This document shows positions 53,296 through 62,380 of a DNA stretch of 64,000 bases, piece by piece. Position numbers and translations under genes: made by a program. Within the stretch, counting starts at the first letter, position 1. Every line of letters starts with the position of its first letter. The notes beneath the pieces are model-generated. The model was given only the letters and a program-made list of their open reading frames with translations. It ran no database searches and was not told the origin of the DNA. The stretch covers positions 72,172-136,171 of the forward strand of contig JBGSIB010000059.1 in assembly GCA_041751955.1 (NCBI GenBank), read 5' to 3'. This stretch comes from UBA2040 sp041751955 (GTDB taxonomy: Bacteria > Bacteroidota > Bacteroidia > Flavobacteriales_D > Crocinitomicaceae).

Positions 53296-53716
53296 AAAAG
53301 ATTACGCAATTGATAATTTACATGATTTAGCTTCTGTAGCTGAACAATTACTTCGTGAATACGGAAATGCTAAAGTTTGGGCATTTGAAGGAGAAATGGG
53401 TGCTGGAAAGACGACACTTATACAAGAAGTTTTAAAATGTTTAGGTGTTCAAAATCCTGAAGGTTCACCTACATATTCACTTGTAAATGTGTATGATAAC
53501 ATAGCCGAAAGAGTTGTTTATCATTTCGATTTGTATCGATTGGAATCCGCTCAAGAAGCCATGGACATTGGTTTAGAGGACATGTTGTACGATAATGGTT
53601 TGTGTCTCATCGAGTGGCCAGAAATCATTAAAGATTTATTGCCAAAAGAAACAATTTGGTTTAAACTTAGTATCTTAGAGGATTCTCAAAAACGCCAACT
53701 CATCGTTTGCCCATGA
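53285..53716 (+). CDS. tsaE: tRNA threonylcarbamoyladenosine biosynthesis ATPase
   Basis: A 143-residue ATPase of the t6A tRNA modification complex, working with TsaB and TsaD. Walker A AFEGEMGAGKTTLIQEVL and SPTYSLVNVY are standard, as is YHFDLYRLESAQEAMDIGLED. I choose the ATG at 53285, which overlaps the porX stop by 11 bases; it ends in ATGA overlap with the next gene. Length is normal. Confidence 0.95.
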   Translation: MPNRKDYAIDNLHDLASVAEQLLREYGNAKVWAFEGEMGAGKTTLIQEVLKCLGVQNPEGSPTYSLVNVYDNIAERVVYHFDLYRLESAQEAMDIGLEDMLYDNGLCLIEWPEIIKDLLPKETIWFKLSILEDSQKRQLIVCP

Positions 53717-54939
53717 TAACAGATCCGCATGTACTTAAAAGTCTTATGGAACAAGGAAGTTTACTCCCAAAAGAGGAGATGCTCGAAGTTCGTCGTAAGA
53801 AAGGTAGTTTGTTTATTGGAATTCCAAAAGAAACCCATTTTCAAGAAAATCGAGTAGCACTCGTTCCCGAATCTGTAAGTTTGCTCGTGGCGAATGGTCA
53901 CCGGGTAAAAATAGAGACGAAAAGCGGGGAGGGTACTAATTTTTCGGACAGAGAATACAGTGAAGCAGGTGCTGAAATTTGCCACAGCGCCAAGGAAATA
54001 TTTGAATGTGATATTATTTTCAAGGTAGCGCCACCGTCTGAAGCTGAGGTAGATTTAATGAAAGGAAATCAAACTTTGATTTCGGCACTTCAAATTAATG
54101 TTCAACCCAAAGTGATTCTACAAAAATTAATGCAGAAGAAAATCACGGCCATTGCCTGGGATTATATTCGTGATGAAGAAGGTGCTTTTCCTGTTGTGAG
54201 AACGATGGGTGAAATTGCTGGAACGACGAGTATTCTTGTTGCTGGTGAATTGCTTTCTAAATTCAATTCAGGTAAAGGAATGATGCTTGGCGGAGTTGCT
54301 GGTGTGCAACCAACTGAAGTTGTGGTTATTGGCGCAGGAACTGTTGGTGAATATGCCGTTAGAGCCGCATTAGGACTAGGTTGCTCCGTGAAGGTTTTTG
54401 ATAATTCCCTCAGTAGATTGCGCCGAATGCAAAACGATATTGGCTCTCGAATATATACTTCCATCATCCAACCTAAAGTATTGGCCAAAGCACTCATGCG
54501 AGCAGATGTTGCTATTGGTGCAGTTCGCTCAAATTTGGGCAGAACTCCTTGTGTTGTGAGTGACGAAATGGTTTCAAGCATGAAACCAGGATCGGTCATC
54601 GTGGATGTGAGCATAGACCAAGGTGGATGTTTCGAAACTTCAAAAATTACCAACCACAACGACCCAACTTTTGTCAAACATGATGTGATTCATTATTGCG
54701 TTCCAAATATTGCTTCTCGTGTTTCAAGAACGGCATCTTTTGCCTTGTCAAATATCTTTTCGCCGGTTTTGTTAGAAATGGGAAATACAGGTGGATGCAA
54801 GGATATGATTATCAATGACCATGGATTCAGAGCAGGAGTTTATATCTACAACGGTATTCTCACTTCACAAGTTCTTGGTCAGGTTTTTGATTTGAAATAC
54901 CAAGATATAGAACTGATTATGCTCAGTTCTAAATTCTAA
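53713..54939 (+). CDS. ald: Alanine dehydrogenase-like oxidoreductase
   Basis: A 408-residue NAD-dependent protein of the alanine dehydrogenase/PntA family. N-terminal extension of about 37 residues (KSLMEQGSLLPKEEMLE), then FIGIPKETHFQENRVALVP, KVAPPSEAEVD, Rossmann motif VVVIGAGTVGEYAVRAALG, and VDVSIDQGGCFETSK. The extension is longer than in ordinary Ald but seen in Bacteroidota homologues. Would interconvert alanine and pyruvate plus ammonia. Starts at ATGA overlapping tsaE. Confidence 0.92.
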   Translation: MITDPHVLKSLMEQGSLLPKEEMLEVRRKKGSLFIGIPKETHFQENRVALVPESVSLLVANGHRVKIETKSGEGTNFSDREYSEAGAEICHSAKEIFECDIIFKVAPPSEAEVDLMKGNQTLISALQINVQPKVILQKLMQKKITAIAWDYIRDEEGAFPVVRTMGEIAGTTSILVAGELLSKFNSGKGMMLGGVAGVQPTEVVVIGAGTVGEYAVRAALGLGCSVKVFDNSLSRLRRMQNDIGSRIYTSIIQPKVLAKALMRADVAIGAVRSNLGRTPCVVSDEMVSSMKPGSVIVDVSIDQGGCFETSKITNHNDPTFVKHDVIHYCVPNIASRVSRTASFALSNIFSPVLLEMGNTGGCKDMIINDHGFRAGVYIYNGILTSQVLGQVFDLKYQDIELIMLSSKF

Positions 54940-54940
54940 A

Positions 54941-55378
54941 ATGATTCCTTTAAATCTGCCGCAGGCTCAACTCAATCTTTCCAGAAAGAACGGTCAGATT
55001 TTTGTGCTTTGCCCAATTCGGCGTAAAAAATTGGTTCTTACACCCGAAGAATGGGTGAGACAGCACATCATTTCTTTTTTTGTAAATGAATTAAATATTT
55101 CCATCGGAAAAATCGCTTCTGAATATTCTTTGAAGTACAACAACATGAATCGCCGAGTGGATATTGTGGTGATGGATGAAAATACAGAGCCGAATATTAT
55201 TGTCGAATGCAAAGCTCCTGGCATTTCAATAAACAACAATACTTTTCATCAAGCTGCCGAATACAAACACATTATTTCAGCGAAAATTCTCGTTTTAACT
55301 AATGGTATTGATCACAAAATCATGGATTTGAAGTCGGGAAATACTTTCGATAGTCTTGCTATATTGAAAGAACTTTAA
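54941..55378 (+). CDS. Stand-alone HsdR N-terminal (PD-(D/E)XK) domain protein
   Basis: A 145-residue protein matching only the N-terminal nuclease domain of type I restriction HsdR subunits. PD-(D/E)XK residues can be seen as RRVDIVVMDENTEPNIIVECKAPG, with Asp near residue 73 and Glu-Cys-Lys near 89. There is no helicase motor, HsdM or HsdS nearby, so it is not a restriction system. It starts one base after ald. Conserved on its own in this phylum; likely DNA metabolism, not shown. Confidence 0.85.
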   Translation: MIPLNLPQAQLNLSRKNGQIFVLCPIRRKKLVLTPEEWVRQHIISFFVNELNISIGKIASEYSLKYNNMNRRVDIVVMDENTEPNIIVECKAPGISINNNTFHQAAEYKHIISAKILVLTNGIDHKIMDLKSGNTFDSLAILKEL

Positions 55379-55425
55379 TTGTTAGTTTTTTCAATTTCAT
55401 CACCAAAAGTTTGTCCAAAAAAAAA

Positions 55426-55455
55426 GCTGTTTCAAATGGATTGAAACAGCCTTTT
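55426..55455. terminator. Bidirectional terminator between the HsdR-domain and OmpA genes
   Basis: A perfect 10-bp stem (GCTGTTTCAA with TTGAAACAGC) with 5-base loop, T-run on the right, and a run of nine A on the left that gives T-run for the minus-strand gene. Confidence 0.85.
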
Positions 55456-55479
55456 TAATTTATTCCTTTTGCTTAACGC

Positions 55480-56388
55480 TTATTGAGGAGCGTTTTTTGG
55501 ATCCAACAAGTCGTAGAACTCATTTAATTTTGGAAGAATAATAATTCGCGTTCTTCTATTTGCCGATTTATTTGCATCGGTATCATTGGGTTTTAGAGCG
55601 TTATACTCTCCACGACCTGCCGCAATCAATCGATTTGGGTTGATTTTAAATTGGGATTGCAACATTCTAACAACAGCTGTAGAACGACGTACACTCAAAT
55701 CCCAATTATCTTGATTACACGCATTTTTAAATGGATCTGAATCGGTATAACCTTCAACCATTACCTCCAAATCTGGACGAGATTCAATGATTAAAGCAAT
55801 TTTAGCCAAAACTTCGTTTGCTTTTGGTGAAAGATCAGCGCTTCCTTTTTTGAACAATACGTTATCAGATAGATTCACAAAAACAACGGTTTTGTCAACT
55901 TTTATCTCCACATCCTTGTCGTCCAAACCTTCTTTCAAAACTCCTTTAAGATTAATAGCAAGAGCCAGATTTAAGGAATCTGCTTTTGATTTGGCTTCTT
56001 GCAACAAATGAATGTATTTGTCTTTTCTCTCAAGTTGAGCCAAAGATTCTTTGATATTGTCATTCGCGGCTTGAGTTAGAACTGTTAAATCTCCAACAGC
56101 CGTTAACTGCTTATCACGGATTTCTTTACAATCCTTTAATTGACCTTTTAGATCTTCAATAAAATCATTCTTACTAATGATACTACTTGCAAGATTTAAG
56201 TTTTCAGAACTTAAAGCTGACCTTGTTTTTTCACAAGCGAAGACCTCACTTTGAAGTTCTTCTTTCTCTTTTTTAGCCGTTTCCAAATCTGATTGAAGTG
56301 CCGTGTATTTCTTCTTACTGACCACACATGACGTGCTTAAAAAAATAGTCAGAAATAGAATCGATACATTTCTAAATGTAAGTCTCAT
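55480..56388 (-). CDS. OmpA-family lipoprotein with coiled coil
   Basis: A 302-residue outer-membrane lipoprotein (lipobox LSTSCVVSKK, Cys21). A long coiled coil follows (about 25-110, rich in Leu, Glu, Lys). Residues 165-300 are an OmpA peptidoglycan-binding domain: LFKKGSADLSPKANEVLAKI, MVEGYTDSDPFK, NRRTRIIILPKL. It spans from outer membrane to peptidoglycan. It is alone between two unrelated units; a 207-base gap upstream shows no further gene. Confidence 0.9.
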   Translation of the reverse strand: MRLTFRNVSILFLTIFLSTSCVVSKKKYTALQSDLETAKKEKEELQSEVFACEKTRSALSSENLNLASSIISKNDFIEDLKGQLKDCKEIRDKQLTAVGDLTVLTQAANDNIKESLAQLERKDKYIHLLQEAKSKADSLNLALAINLKGVLKEGLDDKDVEIKVDKTVVFVNLSDNVLFKKGSADLSPKANEVLAKIALIIESRPDLEVMVEGYTDSDPFKNACNQDNWDLSVRRSTAVVRMLQSQFKINPNRLIAAGRGEYNALKPNDTDANKSANRRTRIIILPKLNEFYDLLDPKNAPQ

Positions 56389-56595
56389 ATTTTTTATTTT
56401 AGTTTGTAAAAATATAAAAAAATGGAACTAGTGTTTATTCCATCTTCATTTATTCATAGGATTATTTAGATAAATTATTTTTTTCAATAACTTGTATTAC
56501 AGTAAGTTAACAATTGTTATAAAGCCAGTCACAACAAGATAAATACGGAAAAAATATTGTTCGAATGAAAGACTCATTCCTTGCAGGTCCATTCA

Positions 56596-58197
56596 TTAAT
56601 TGAATGCCTTATCCAATTTGAAAGCTGATGTTTTGTGGAAAGTCAAATCTGGATAATCTTGTTCTGCCATGGTTAGTAGGAATGGAGTTTCTGCCAAGAA
56701 TACCAAATTATCATCTTTATCTTTTGCCAATGCATTTGATTTGGCCCGCATGAAAGAATTCAATTGTTCAGGATTCTCCGAAGTTACCCAACAAGCTTTA
56801 GAATAAGACCTAGGCACAAATCGACAGTTGGCGCCATATTCATTCAATAAACGATATGCGATTACTTCGAATTGAAGTTGACCTACTGTTCCTACAATCT
56901 TTCTGTTTCCTGGTTGTTGAATAAAAAGCTGTGCCAATCCTTCATCCATTAATTGGCGAATTCCTTTGTCTAATTGTTTGGATTTCAAGGGATCTAAATT
57001 TTCTAGTTCCATGAAAATTTCAGGCGAAAAACTCGGAATTCCTTTGAAGAAAAAGTTCTCGCCTTCGTTCATAGTATCACCGATTTTAAAATTTCCAGTG
57101 TCGTATAAACCAATTACGTCTCCTGGAAAAGCTTCTTCAATCACGCTTTTATCTTGCGCCATGAATGAAGTAGGATTGGGGAATTTGAGTTTTTTGTCCA
57201 AACGAACATGATTGTAGAATTTGTTTCGTTCAAATTTTCCTGAAACGATTCTTAAAAAAGCAATTCTATCTCTATGTTTAGGATCTAAATTGGCGTGGAT
57301 TTTAAAAACAAATCCGGAGAACTTATTGTCACTGGGTTCTACGAATCTCAAATCTGTATCACGTCCTCTAGGTGAAGGCGAAATTTCGCAAAAAGTATCG
57401 AGTAATTCTTTCACACCAAAATTATTGACAGCGGAACCAAAGAAAACAGGAGCAATGTCACCCGCCAAATAAGCATCTCTTGAAAATGGTTCGTAAACTC
57501 CTTCAATGATTTCAACTACTTCGCGCAATTCATTAGCTGGAGCTTCACCGACCAATTCATCTAATTTAGGGTCGTTGATATCCGTAAGTGAAACAATATC
57601 TTCAGCAATTTTTGTTTTGCTAGCTAGAAATAAATTTATGGTGTTATCAAATAGATTAAAAACTCCTTTGAATCGGTCACCCATGCCAATTGGCCAAGTA
57701 AGCGGACGTGTTTTAATATCCAAATGTTCTTCCAATTCATCTAGCAAATCAAAGGTATATTTGGCTTCTCGGTCCATTTTATTCACAAAAATAATCACGG
57801 GAGTTTTGCGCATACGGCACACTTCCATTAATTTTTTCGTTTGTTCCTCAACACCTGAAGCAGCATCAACAACCAAAATAACGCTATCCACGGCTGTTAA
57901 AGTTCGATACGTGTCTTCAGCAAAATCCTTATGACCAGGTGTGTCTAAGATATTGATTTGCTTGCCTTTATATTCAAAAGCCATGACAGAAGTTGCCACG
58001 GAAATCCCTCTTTGTTTTTCAATTTCCATGAAATCCGAGGTTGCGGTCTTCTTGATCTTATTGTTCTTTACGGCACCCGCAGTCTGAATCGCCCCTCCAA
58101 AGAGAAGTAGTTTCTCTGTAAGGGTTGTTTTTCCTGCATCGGGGTGAGAAATAATACCGAATGTTCTTCTTTTTTCTATGGCTTCCGCGTTACTCAT
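56596..58197 (-). CDS. prfC: Peptide chain release factor 3
   Basis: A 533-residue GTPase that recycles RF1/RF2 from ribosomes. GTP motifs HPDAGKTTLTEKLLLFGG (G1), DTPGHKDFAEDTYRTL (G3) and NKMDREA (G4) are intact, and GISVATSVMAFEYKG is the RF3-type switch. Length is standard. It has a candidate -7 box 16 bases upstream. Confidence 0.97.
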   Translation of the reverse strand: MSNAEAIEKRRTFGIISHPDAGKTTLTEKLLLFGGAIQTAGAVKNNKIKKTATSDFMEIEKQRGISVATSVMAFEYKGKQINILDTPGHKDFAEDTYRTLTAVDSVILVVDAASGVEEQTKKLMEVCRMRKTPVIIFVNKMDREAKYTFDLLDELEEHLDIKTRPLTWPIGMGDRFKGVFNLFDNTINLFLASKTKIAEDIVSLTDINDPKLDELVGEAPANELREVVEIIEGVYEPFSRDAYLAGDIAPVFFGSAVNNFGVKELLDTFCEISPSPRGRDTDLRFVEPSDNKFSGFVFKIHANLDPKHRDRIAFLRIVSGKFERNKFYNHVRLDKKLKFPNPTSFMAQDKSVIEEAFPGDVIGLYDTGNFKIGDTMNEGENFFFKGIPSFSPEIFMELENLDPLKSKQLDKGIRQLMDEGLAQLFIQQPGNRKIVGTVGQLQFEVIAYRLLNEYGANCRFVPRSYSKACWVTSENPEQLNSFMRAKSNALAKDKDDNLVFLAETPFLLTMAEQDYPDLTFHKTSAFKLDKAFN

Positions 58198-58213
58198 ATC
58201 GTTAATTGGAGTG

Positions 58214-58221
58214 CAAAGATA
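58214..58221 (-). promoter_or_regulatory. Candidate -7 box for prfC
   Basis: Minus-strand TATCTTTG fits TAnnTTTG, 16 bases before the prfC start. No -33 TTG at standard spacing. Confidence 0.4.
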
Positions 58222-58261
58222 ACAATAGCTTTGCTTATGTGAAAAGGAACTTAAAATACTG

Positions 58262-58294
58262 AAAAGAAAAAGGGCAATCTCAAAAAGACTGCCC
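58262..58294 (-). terminator. Terminator after dnaN
   Basis: On the minus strand GGGCAGTCT pairs with AGATTGCCC (one G-T pair) around a 5-base loop, followed by TTTTTCTTTTC. It separates dnaN from prfC. Confidence 0.75.
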
Positions 58295-58317
58295 GATTGT
58301 ATTGGTTTAATTAATTT

Positions 58318-59436
58318 CTATCTGTTCAGCATGACTGGCATGACAAGCATCAATATTTCTTCTGCTTCATTCTTGTTTTCATGTGGTGTTAAAATCCCCG
58401 CACGACTTGGTTCTGACATTTCTAATTTCACTTCAGCGGATTCCAAGTTACTCAGCATTTCCATCAAGAAACGCGAATTGAAACCAATCTCCATATCCTC
58501 ACCGTCGTAATTACAGGTCAATCTTTCACTTGCTTCGTTTGAAAAATCTAAATCTTCAGCAAAAAGAGACAATTCAGCTCCTGCCAATTTCAATTTGATT
58601 TGGTGGGTCGTTTTATTGGCAAATATAGAAACGCGTTTAATAGAACTCAAAAACTGGCTTCTATCAATGATTAATACGTTTGGATTCTCTTTTGGAATTA
58701 CGGCTTCATAGTTTGGATATTTCCCATCTATCAATCTGCAAACCAACTCGATATCATTGAAAATAAATTTTGCGTTGCGGTCGTTGTATTCCAACATCAC
58801 CTCTTCTTCGCCTGTCAAATTTGACTTCAATAAATTCAAAGCTTTCTTTGGTAAAACGAAACTTGAGCCTGATTCAGCTGTTGAATCTGTTCTTCTGTAA
58901 CGCACCAATTTGTGGGCGTCAGTTGCGACGAAAATAATGTCTTCCGGTGTAAATTGACAAAAAACACCGCTCATCACAGGGCGAAGATCATCATTTCCTG
59001 TTGCGAATAATGTTTTGTTGATCCCGTTGGAAACTATTTCTCCTGAAACACGCAATGTTTTCTTGTCTTCGATTTCTGGTGTTCTCGGAAAATCTTCCGC
59101 ATTGAATCCTACCATTTTTGATTTACCGTTGTCGTAAACAATTTCAATCCCGAAATTTTTCAAATCGACAAGGAAAGTCAAAGGTTGGTCTGGTAAACTT
59201 TTAAGAACATCCATTAATAACTTAGCGGGAATGGCAATTCTTCCTGAATCATTTGCCTCTACCTCTAAATCCGTTTTCATCGTATTTTCAAGATCAGAAG
59301 CAGAAACAGTCAATTTACCATCACTGATTTCGAATAGAAAATTATCCAAAATAGGAAGGTTATTACTTGTACTTAATGCCCCAGAAATACTTTGTAAATG
59401 TCTTAGTAATGAGGTGCTTGAGGTGATAAAATTCAT
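58318..59436 (-). CDS. dnaN: DNA polymerase III beta subunit (sliding clamp)
   Basis: A 372-residue sliding clamp with the three-domain repeat of the family. Signatures: FLFEISDGKLTVSASDLEN near residue 34, FATGNDDLRPVMSGVF, and RYRRTDST. It ends MLVMPVMLNR, the terminal strand common to clamps (PM-x-L/R). Not adjacent to dnaA. A candidate -7 box lies 28 bases upstream. Confidence 0.97.
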   Translation of the reverse strand: MNFITSSTSLLRHLQSISGALSTSNNLPILDNFLFEISDGKLTVSASDLENTMKTDLEVEANDSGRIAIPAKLLMDVLKSLPDQPLTFLVDLKNFGIEIVYDNGKSKMVGFNAEDFPRTPEIEDKKTLRVSGEIVSNGINKTLFATGNDDLRPVMSGVFCQFTPEDIIFVATDAHKLVRYRRTDSTAESGSSFVLPKKALNLLKSNLTGEEEVMLEYNDRNAKFIFNDIELVCRLIDGKYPNYEAVIPKENPNVLIIDRSQFLSSIKRVSIFANKTTHQIKLKLAGAELSLFAEDLDFSNEASERLTCNYDGEDMEIGFNSRFLMEMLSNLESAEVKLEMSEPSRAGILTPHENKNEAEEILMLVMPVMLNR

Positions 59437-59464
59437 CGATTCTTTAATGCTAAAATTTGACTAG

Positions 59465-59472
59465 CAAATATA
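59465..59472 (-). promoter_or_regulatory. Candidate -7 box for dnaN
   Basis: Minus-strand TATATTTG fits TAnnTTTG, 28 bases before the dnaN start, in the gap after the DUF4340 gene. No -33 TTG at 17-23 bases. Confidence 0.4.
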
Positions 59473-59543
59473 AGCAGATTATACTGTTTGTGGGTCATAG
59501 ATTACACAACGAATACGACAATTTGTTAACAAATTATCAACGG

Positions 59544-60590
59544 TTACTCGACAGTCGTTGGACGTTTTTTGAACAGACTTTGATCAAATGCAAAATGGAT
59601 GTCGCCTCGAATCAAAGGATCAAAAACGAAGTATTGACATTTCACCACGGAACCATTTTGCAAAACGCACCAAAAACTATTTACATCATGATTGATAACT
59701 TCTCCAAATTCTGCGTCAATATCCTCAGCACCCAGTAAACGATGCATTTTCAGAAAAGTATATTTGCCATTCGTTTGTGTAACTTTCAATGTTGCAAACG
59801 GAGTTGATTTTTTCAAACTATCGATTTGTTTATCGTTCAAGACATAATTCGCCATCTCATAATTTACCTTTTTATAGGCGCTCATGTAACGCAAAACTGC
59901 CATAGTGTCTTTGATTGGAACAGGATTGCCTGCTTGGGTAATTTTGAATTTAAAATGATCATGTGAAACAGTAAATGAACGACCTGGGTCTTCATAGTTT
60001 TTGACTTCTACACTTTTGATTTCCCTTGTATCCAAGTTGATCAAATTGGTGCAACCCCATCTTAGCTTATCGGAAGAAAAATTGGGTTCAACTATACCGT
60101 TTACACCTTTTACTTTCATCAGAACGGGCAAATCACTTTTGCCATCTTTAACAGATTCAAGGAGCATAACTTGTCCGTAATGATCTGGAGTTGAGGTTCC
60201 GATATACCACGTTTTAACTAAATCTCCATCTTGATATATGTCAACCGTTTTTGCTGAAGTAGCCAAAAGTTTAATGTGCAGTTTTCTAGATGCTTCCGCA
60301 ACATACCCCTTGAATTCAATATTTTTCATGACGTATAGGGCATTGTTGATGTTTTCAGGAATGATGCATCCACCATCTTTTAAGGTCCAGCCATTTTCTC
60401 CACGAATAACTTCTACAACGTTCAGTTGTTGGTCTTTTATCACTATACGATCTACAGAGGCTGTATCTTCAATGTTAAATCCGAATAATTCGGTGGAATT
60501 TCCTTTTTTAGCATTGAGATTTATTACCAGATAAACAAGGGCAATTATTGCAACAAGGGAAACCCCTAAAATGATTAATTTCTTCTTCAT
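59544..60590 (-). CDS. DUF4340 domain protein, membrane-anchored
   Basis: A 348-residue protein with one N-terminal membrane helix (residues 4-25, IILGVSLVAIIALVYLVIN) and a periplasmic domain of beta strands typical of DUF4340 (IVIKDQQLNVVEVIRGENGW, VKTWYIGTSTPDHYGQVML). It follows gldG by 9 bases. DUF4340 genes occur next to GldG-type ABC subunits in many bacteria, so it probably joins that transporter complex. Function otherwise unknown. Confidence 0.85.
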   Translation of the reverse strand: MKKKLIILGVSLVAIIALVYLVINLNAKKGNSTELFGFNIEDTASVDRIVIKDQQLNVVEVIRGENGWTLKDGGCIIPENINNALYVMKNIEFKGYVAEASRKLHIKLLATSAKTVDIYQDGDLVKTWYIGTSTPDHYGQVMLLESVKDGKSDLPVLMKVKGVNGIVEPNFSSDKLRWGCTNLINLDTREIKSVEVKNYEDPGRSFTVSHDHFKFKITQAGNPVPIKDTMAVLRYMSAYKKVNYEMANYVLNDKQIDSLKKSTPFATLKVTQTNGKYTFLKMHRLLGAEDIDAEFGEVINHDVNSFWCVLQNGSVVKCQYFVFDPLIRGDIHFAFDQSLFKKRPTTVE

Positions 60591-60599
60591 ATAATTCTT

Positions 60600-62378
60600 T
60601 TAGTTTGCCGCATACTTTCTTCTTCGCAAATAGAAGAACAATACAGCCAATAAAACGATGATTAGACAAGGTAAAAGCATGTTGAACCACTTATAAAAGC
60701 CAGCAGATTCAGTCACTTTTGCTTGATCTATTTGGTGAATATCTATTTGACGAGAACGTATATCCAAAACAGAATTATCGCCCATCATATAATCAACAGA
60801 GTTTTGGAAAAATTCTTGGTTTCCATAGAATATTTGAACACCTAACTCCAATAATTTTGGATTGAATCGTAAGTCGTTGTATTGTTTTGGGCGATATTTT
60901 ACACCCATTGGACTAACTACTGAATCGTATTCATTTTGAATAAAGCGACCGTTACCTACTAACAAAACCTTTCCTTCTTTTGTACTTTCTGCAGTATATT
61001 TTGCCAAAGGATTATTGGCAAACTCATCCACTATACGGTTTTTATAATGCGATTGAAAGAAACCTTCGGCAACGCCAGCCAAACAAATTTTATTGGCTTC
61101 CAATGTTGGATCAGGTGTTAATTTCGGATTCTTTCCATAGTTCAATGGCATCGCATAACTCACCATTGGCGCCAATCCTGTTCGAGAACTATTCATGGAA
61201 GAAGTTAGAATAGGAGAGAGCGCTACTTTGTTTTGCGGTATAAATTGAATTTCGTTTGTATATTCTAAGGAAACAGGCTCTAGATTTCTTGATATCGGAT
61301 GACTTGTGGGCGTGGCTAAAACGTGGTAATACCATGGAATCAATGCCTGTTTTGCTGTAGGAATCAATTTTGGGGCGCATCGAACATCGATAACATAATT
61401 TTCATTTAATTTCAATCCGTAGTCGAACAATACTTTCTCCAAACCAGTAGAATATCTTTCCGTGTGAGAAACACATGAAGAATTGAGTGAATCTAGCGGT
61501 AACTTCAATCCATCCAAGAAGCACATTAATTTTCCACCTCGCATCACGAATTGGTCGATTACATACAAATCTTTAGGACTGAACCGTTGTGTCGGTCGAG
61601 CGATAATGAGTCCATCCAAATCATTTAGTGCAGATAAAGTGTCATTTATAGCAACATCGCGCAAAACATAATAAGGTGAAATTAAGGCCCTTGCTCTTTG
61701 TGTTTCAGCATAAGTCAATTCACCTTGTCCTTGCAAGAAACCGATAATTGGTTTTTTGTCTTCAACCGCACGACGAATGGAAGTCATCAAAATGTACTCC
61801 AAATTGTTCAAGGAATTCTGTATAATTTCACCCATTCCATCAAGTGGATAGGGTTTTCCTGGTGGAGTTCCTGGTAAAAACTGAACGACATTTACGGTAG
61901 AACCTTGATATTCCATAATAGCACCGGGCCAAACTAACATTTGACTTTGCTGACCATCTTTGGTAAACATGATGTCCATCGGAATGATGCCTTTCCCTTT
62001 GGCGTAAAGAGATTCGTGTAACTCTTGATTTTCGCCTTCCGTACCCGCATTTGGATCAATGAATTCGTATTCAATTCTTTTACCCGTGTATTGTTTGAAT
62101 TCTTTGAGTTTGTCTTCAACGGCATCTCTAAAATATTGAAGATTAGCTGGAAGATTCCCGTCCAAATAGATTTTAAGCAAAAGTCGATTCTCCATCTTCT
62201 TTTCGTCCTGTAAATAATCAACTGTACCTTGCGAAAGTGAGAAGCGTTTATCTTTTGTGGCGTCAATTCGGAAACTAAGGAAGGAGAAAATAACATTCAA
62301 CAACACTACTGCCGCAATGACGATGACAAAAAAGGACCAATTGAAAATTCCTTTGAATTTATTTTGATTCTTATCCAT
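60600..62378 (-). CDS. gldG: Gliding motility ABC transporter auxiliary subunit GldG
   Basis: A 592-residue membrane protein: N-terminal helix (NWSFFVIVIAAVVLLNVIF, about 14-32), large periplasmic domain with the family start FRIDATKDKRFSLSQGT, a GFLQGQGELTYAETQRA motif and IIARPTQRFSP, and a C-terminal helix (LLPCLIIVLLAVLFFYL) before a basic end. It works with the GldF permease and a GldA ATPase, which is not in the window. Two bases separate it from gldF. Confidence 0.93.
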   Translation of the reverse strand: MDKNQNKFKGIFNWSFFVIVIAAVVLLNVIFSFLSFRIDATKDKRFSLSQGTVDYLQDEKKMENRLLLKIYLDGNLPANLQYFRDAVEDKLKEFKQYTGKRIEYEFIDPNAGTEGENQELHESLYAKGKGIIPMDIMFTKDGQQSQMLVWPGAIMEYQGSTVNVVQFLPGTPPGKPYPLDGMGEIIQNSLNNLEYILMTSIRRAVEDKKPIIGFLQGQGELTYAETQRARALISPYYVLRDVAINDTLSALNDLDGLIIARPTQRFSPKDLYVIDQFVMRGGKLMCFLDGLKLPLDSLNSSCVSHTERYSTGLEKVLFDYGLKLNENYVIDVRCAPKLIPTAKQALIPWYYHVLATPTSHPISRNLEPVSLEYTNEIQFIPQNKVALSPILTSSMNSSRTGLAPMVSYAMPLNYGKNPKLTPDPTLEANKICLAGVAEGFFQSHYKNRIVDEFANNPLAKYTAESTKEGKVLLVGNGRFIQNEYDSVVSPMGVKYRPKQYNDLRFNPKLLELGVQIFYGNQEFFQNSVDYMMGDNSVLDIRSRQIDIHQIDQAKVTESAGFYKWFNMLLPCLIIVLLAVLFFYLRRRKYAAN

Positions 62379-62380
62379 GC

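Noticed and set aside
54941..55378. Type I restriction-modification locus
   Set aside because: Only an HsdR N-terminal domain is present, with no helicase, methylase or specificity subunit in the surroundings.
59457..59738. 93-codon plus-strand frame antisense to the DUF4340 gene
   Set aside because: Lies inside the opposite-strand gene and upstream region of dnaN, with no family features and no signal.
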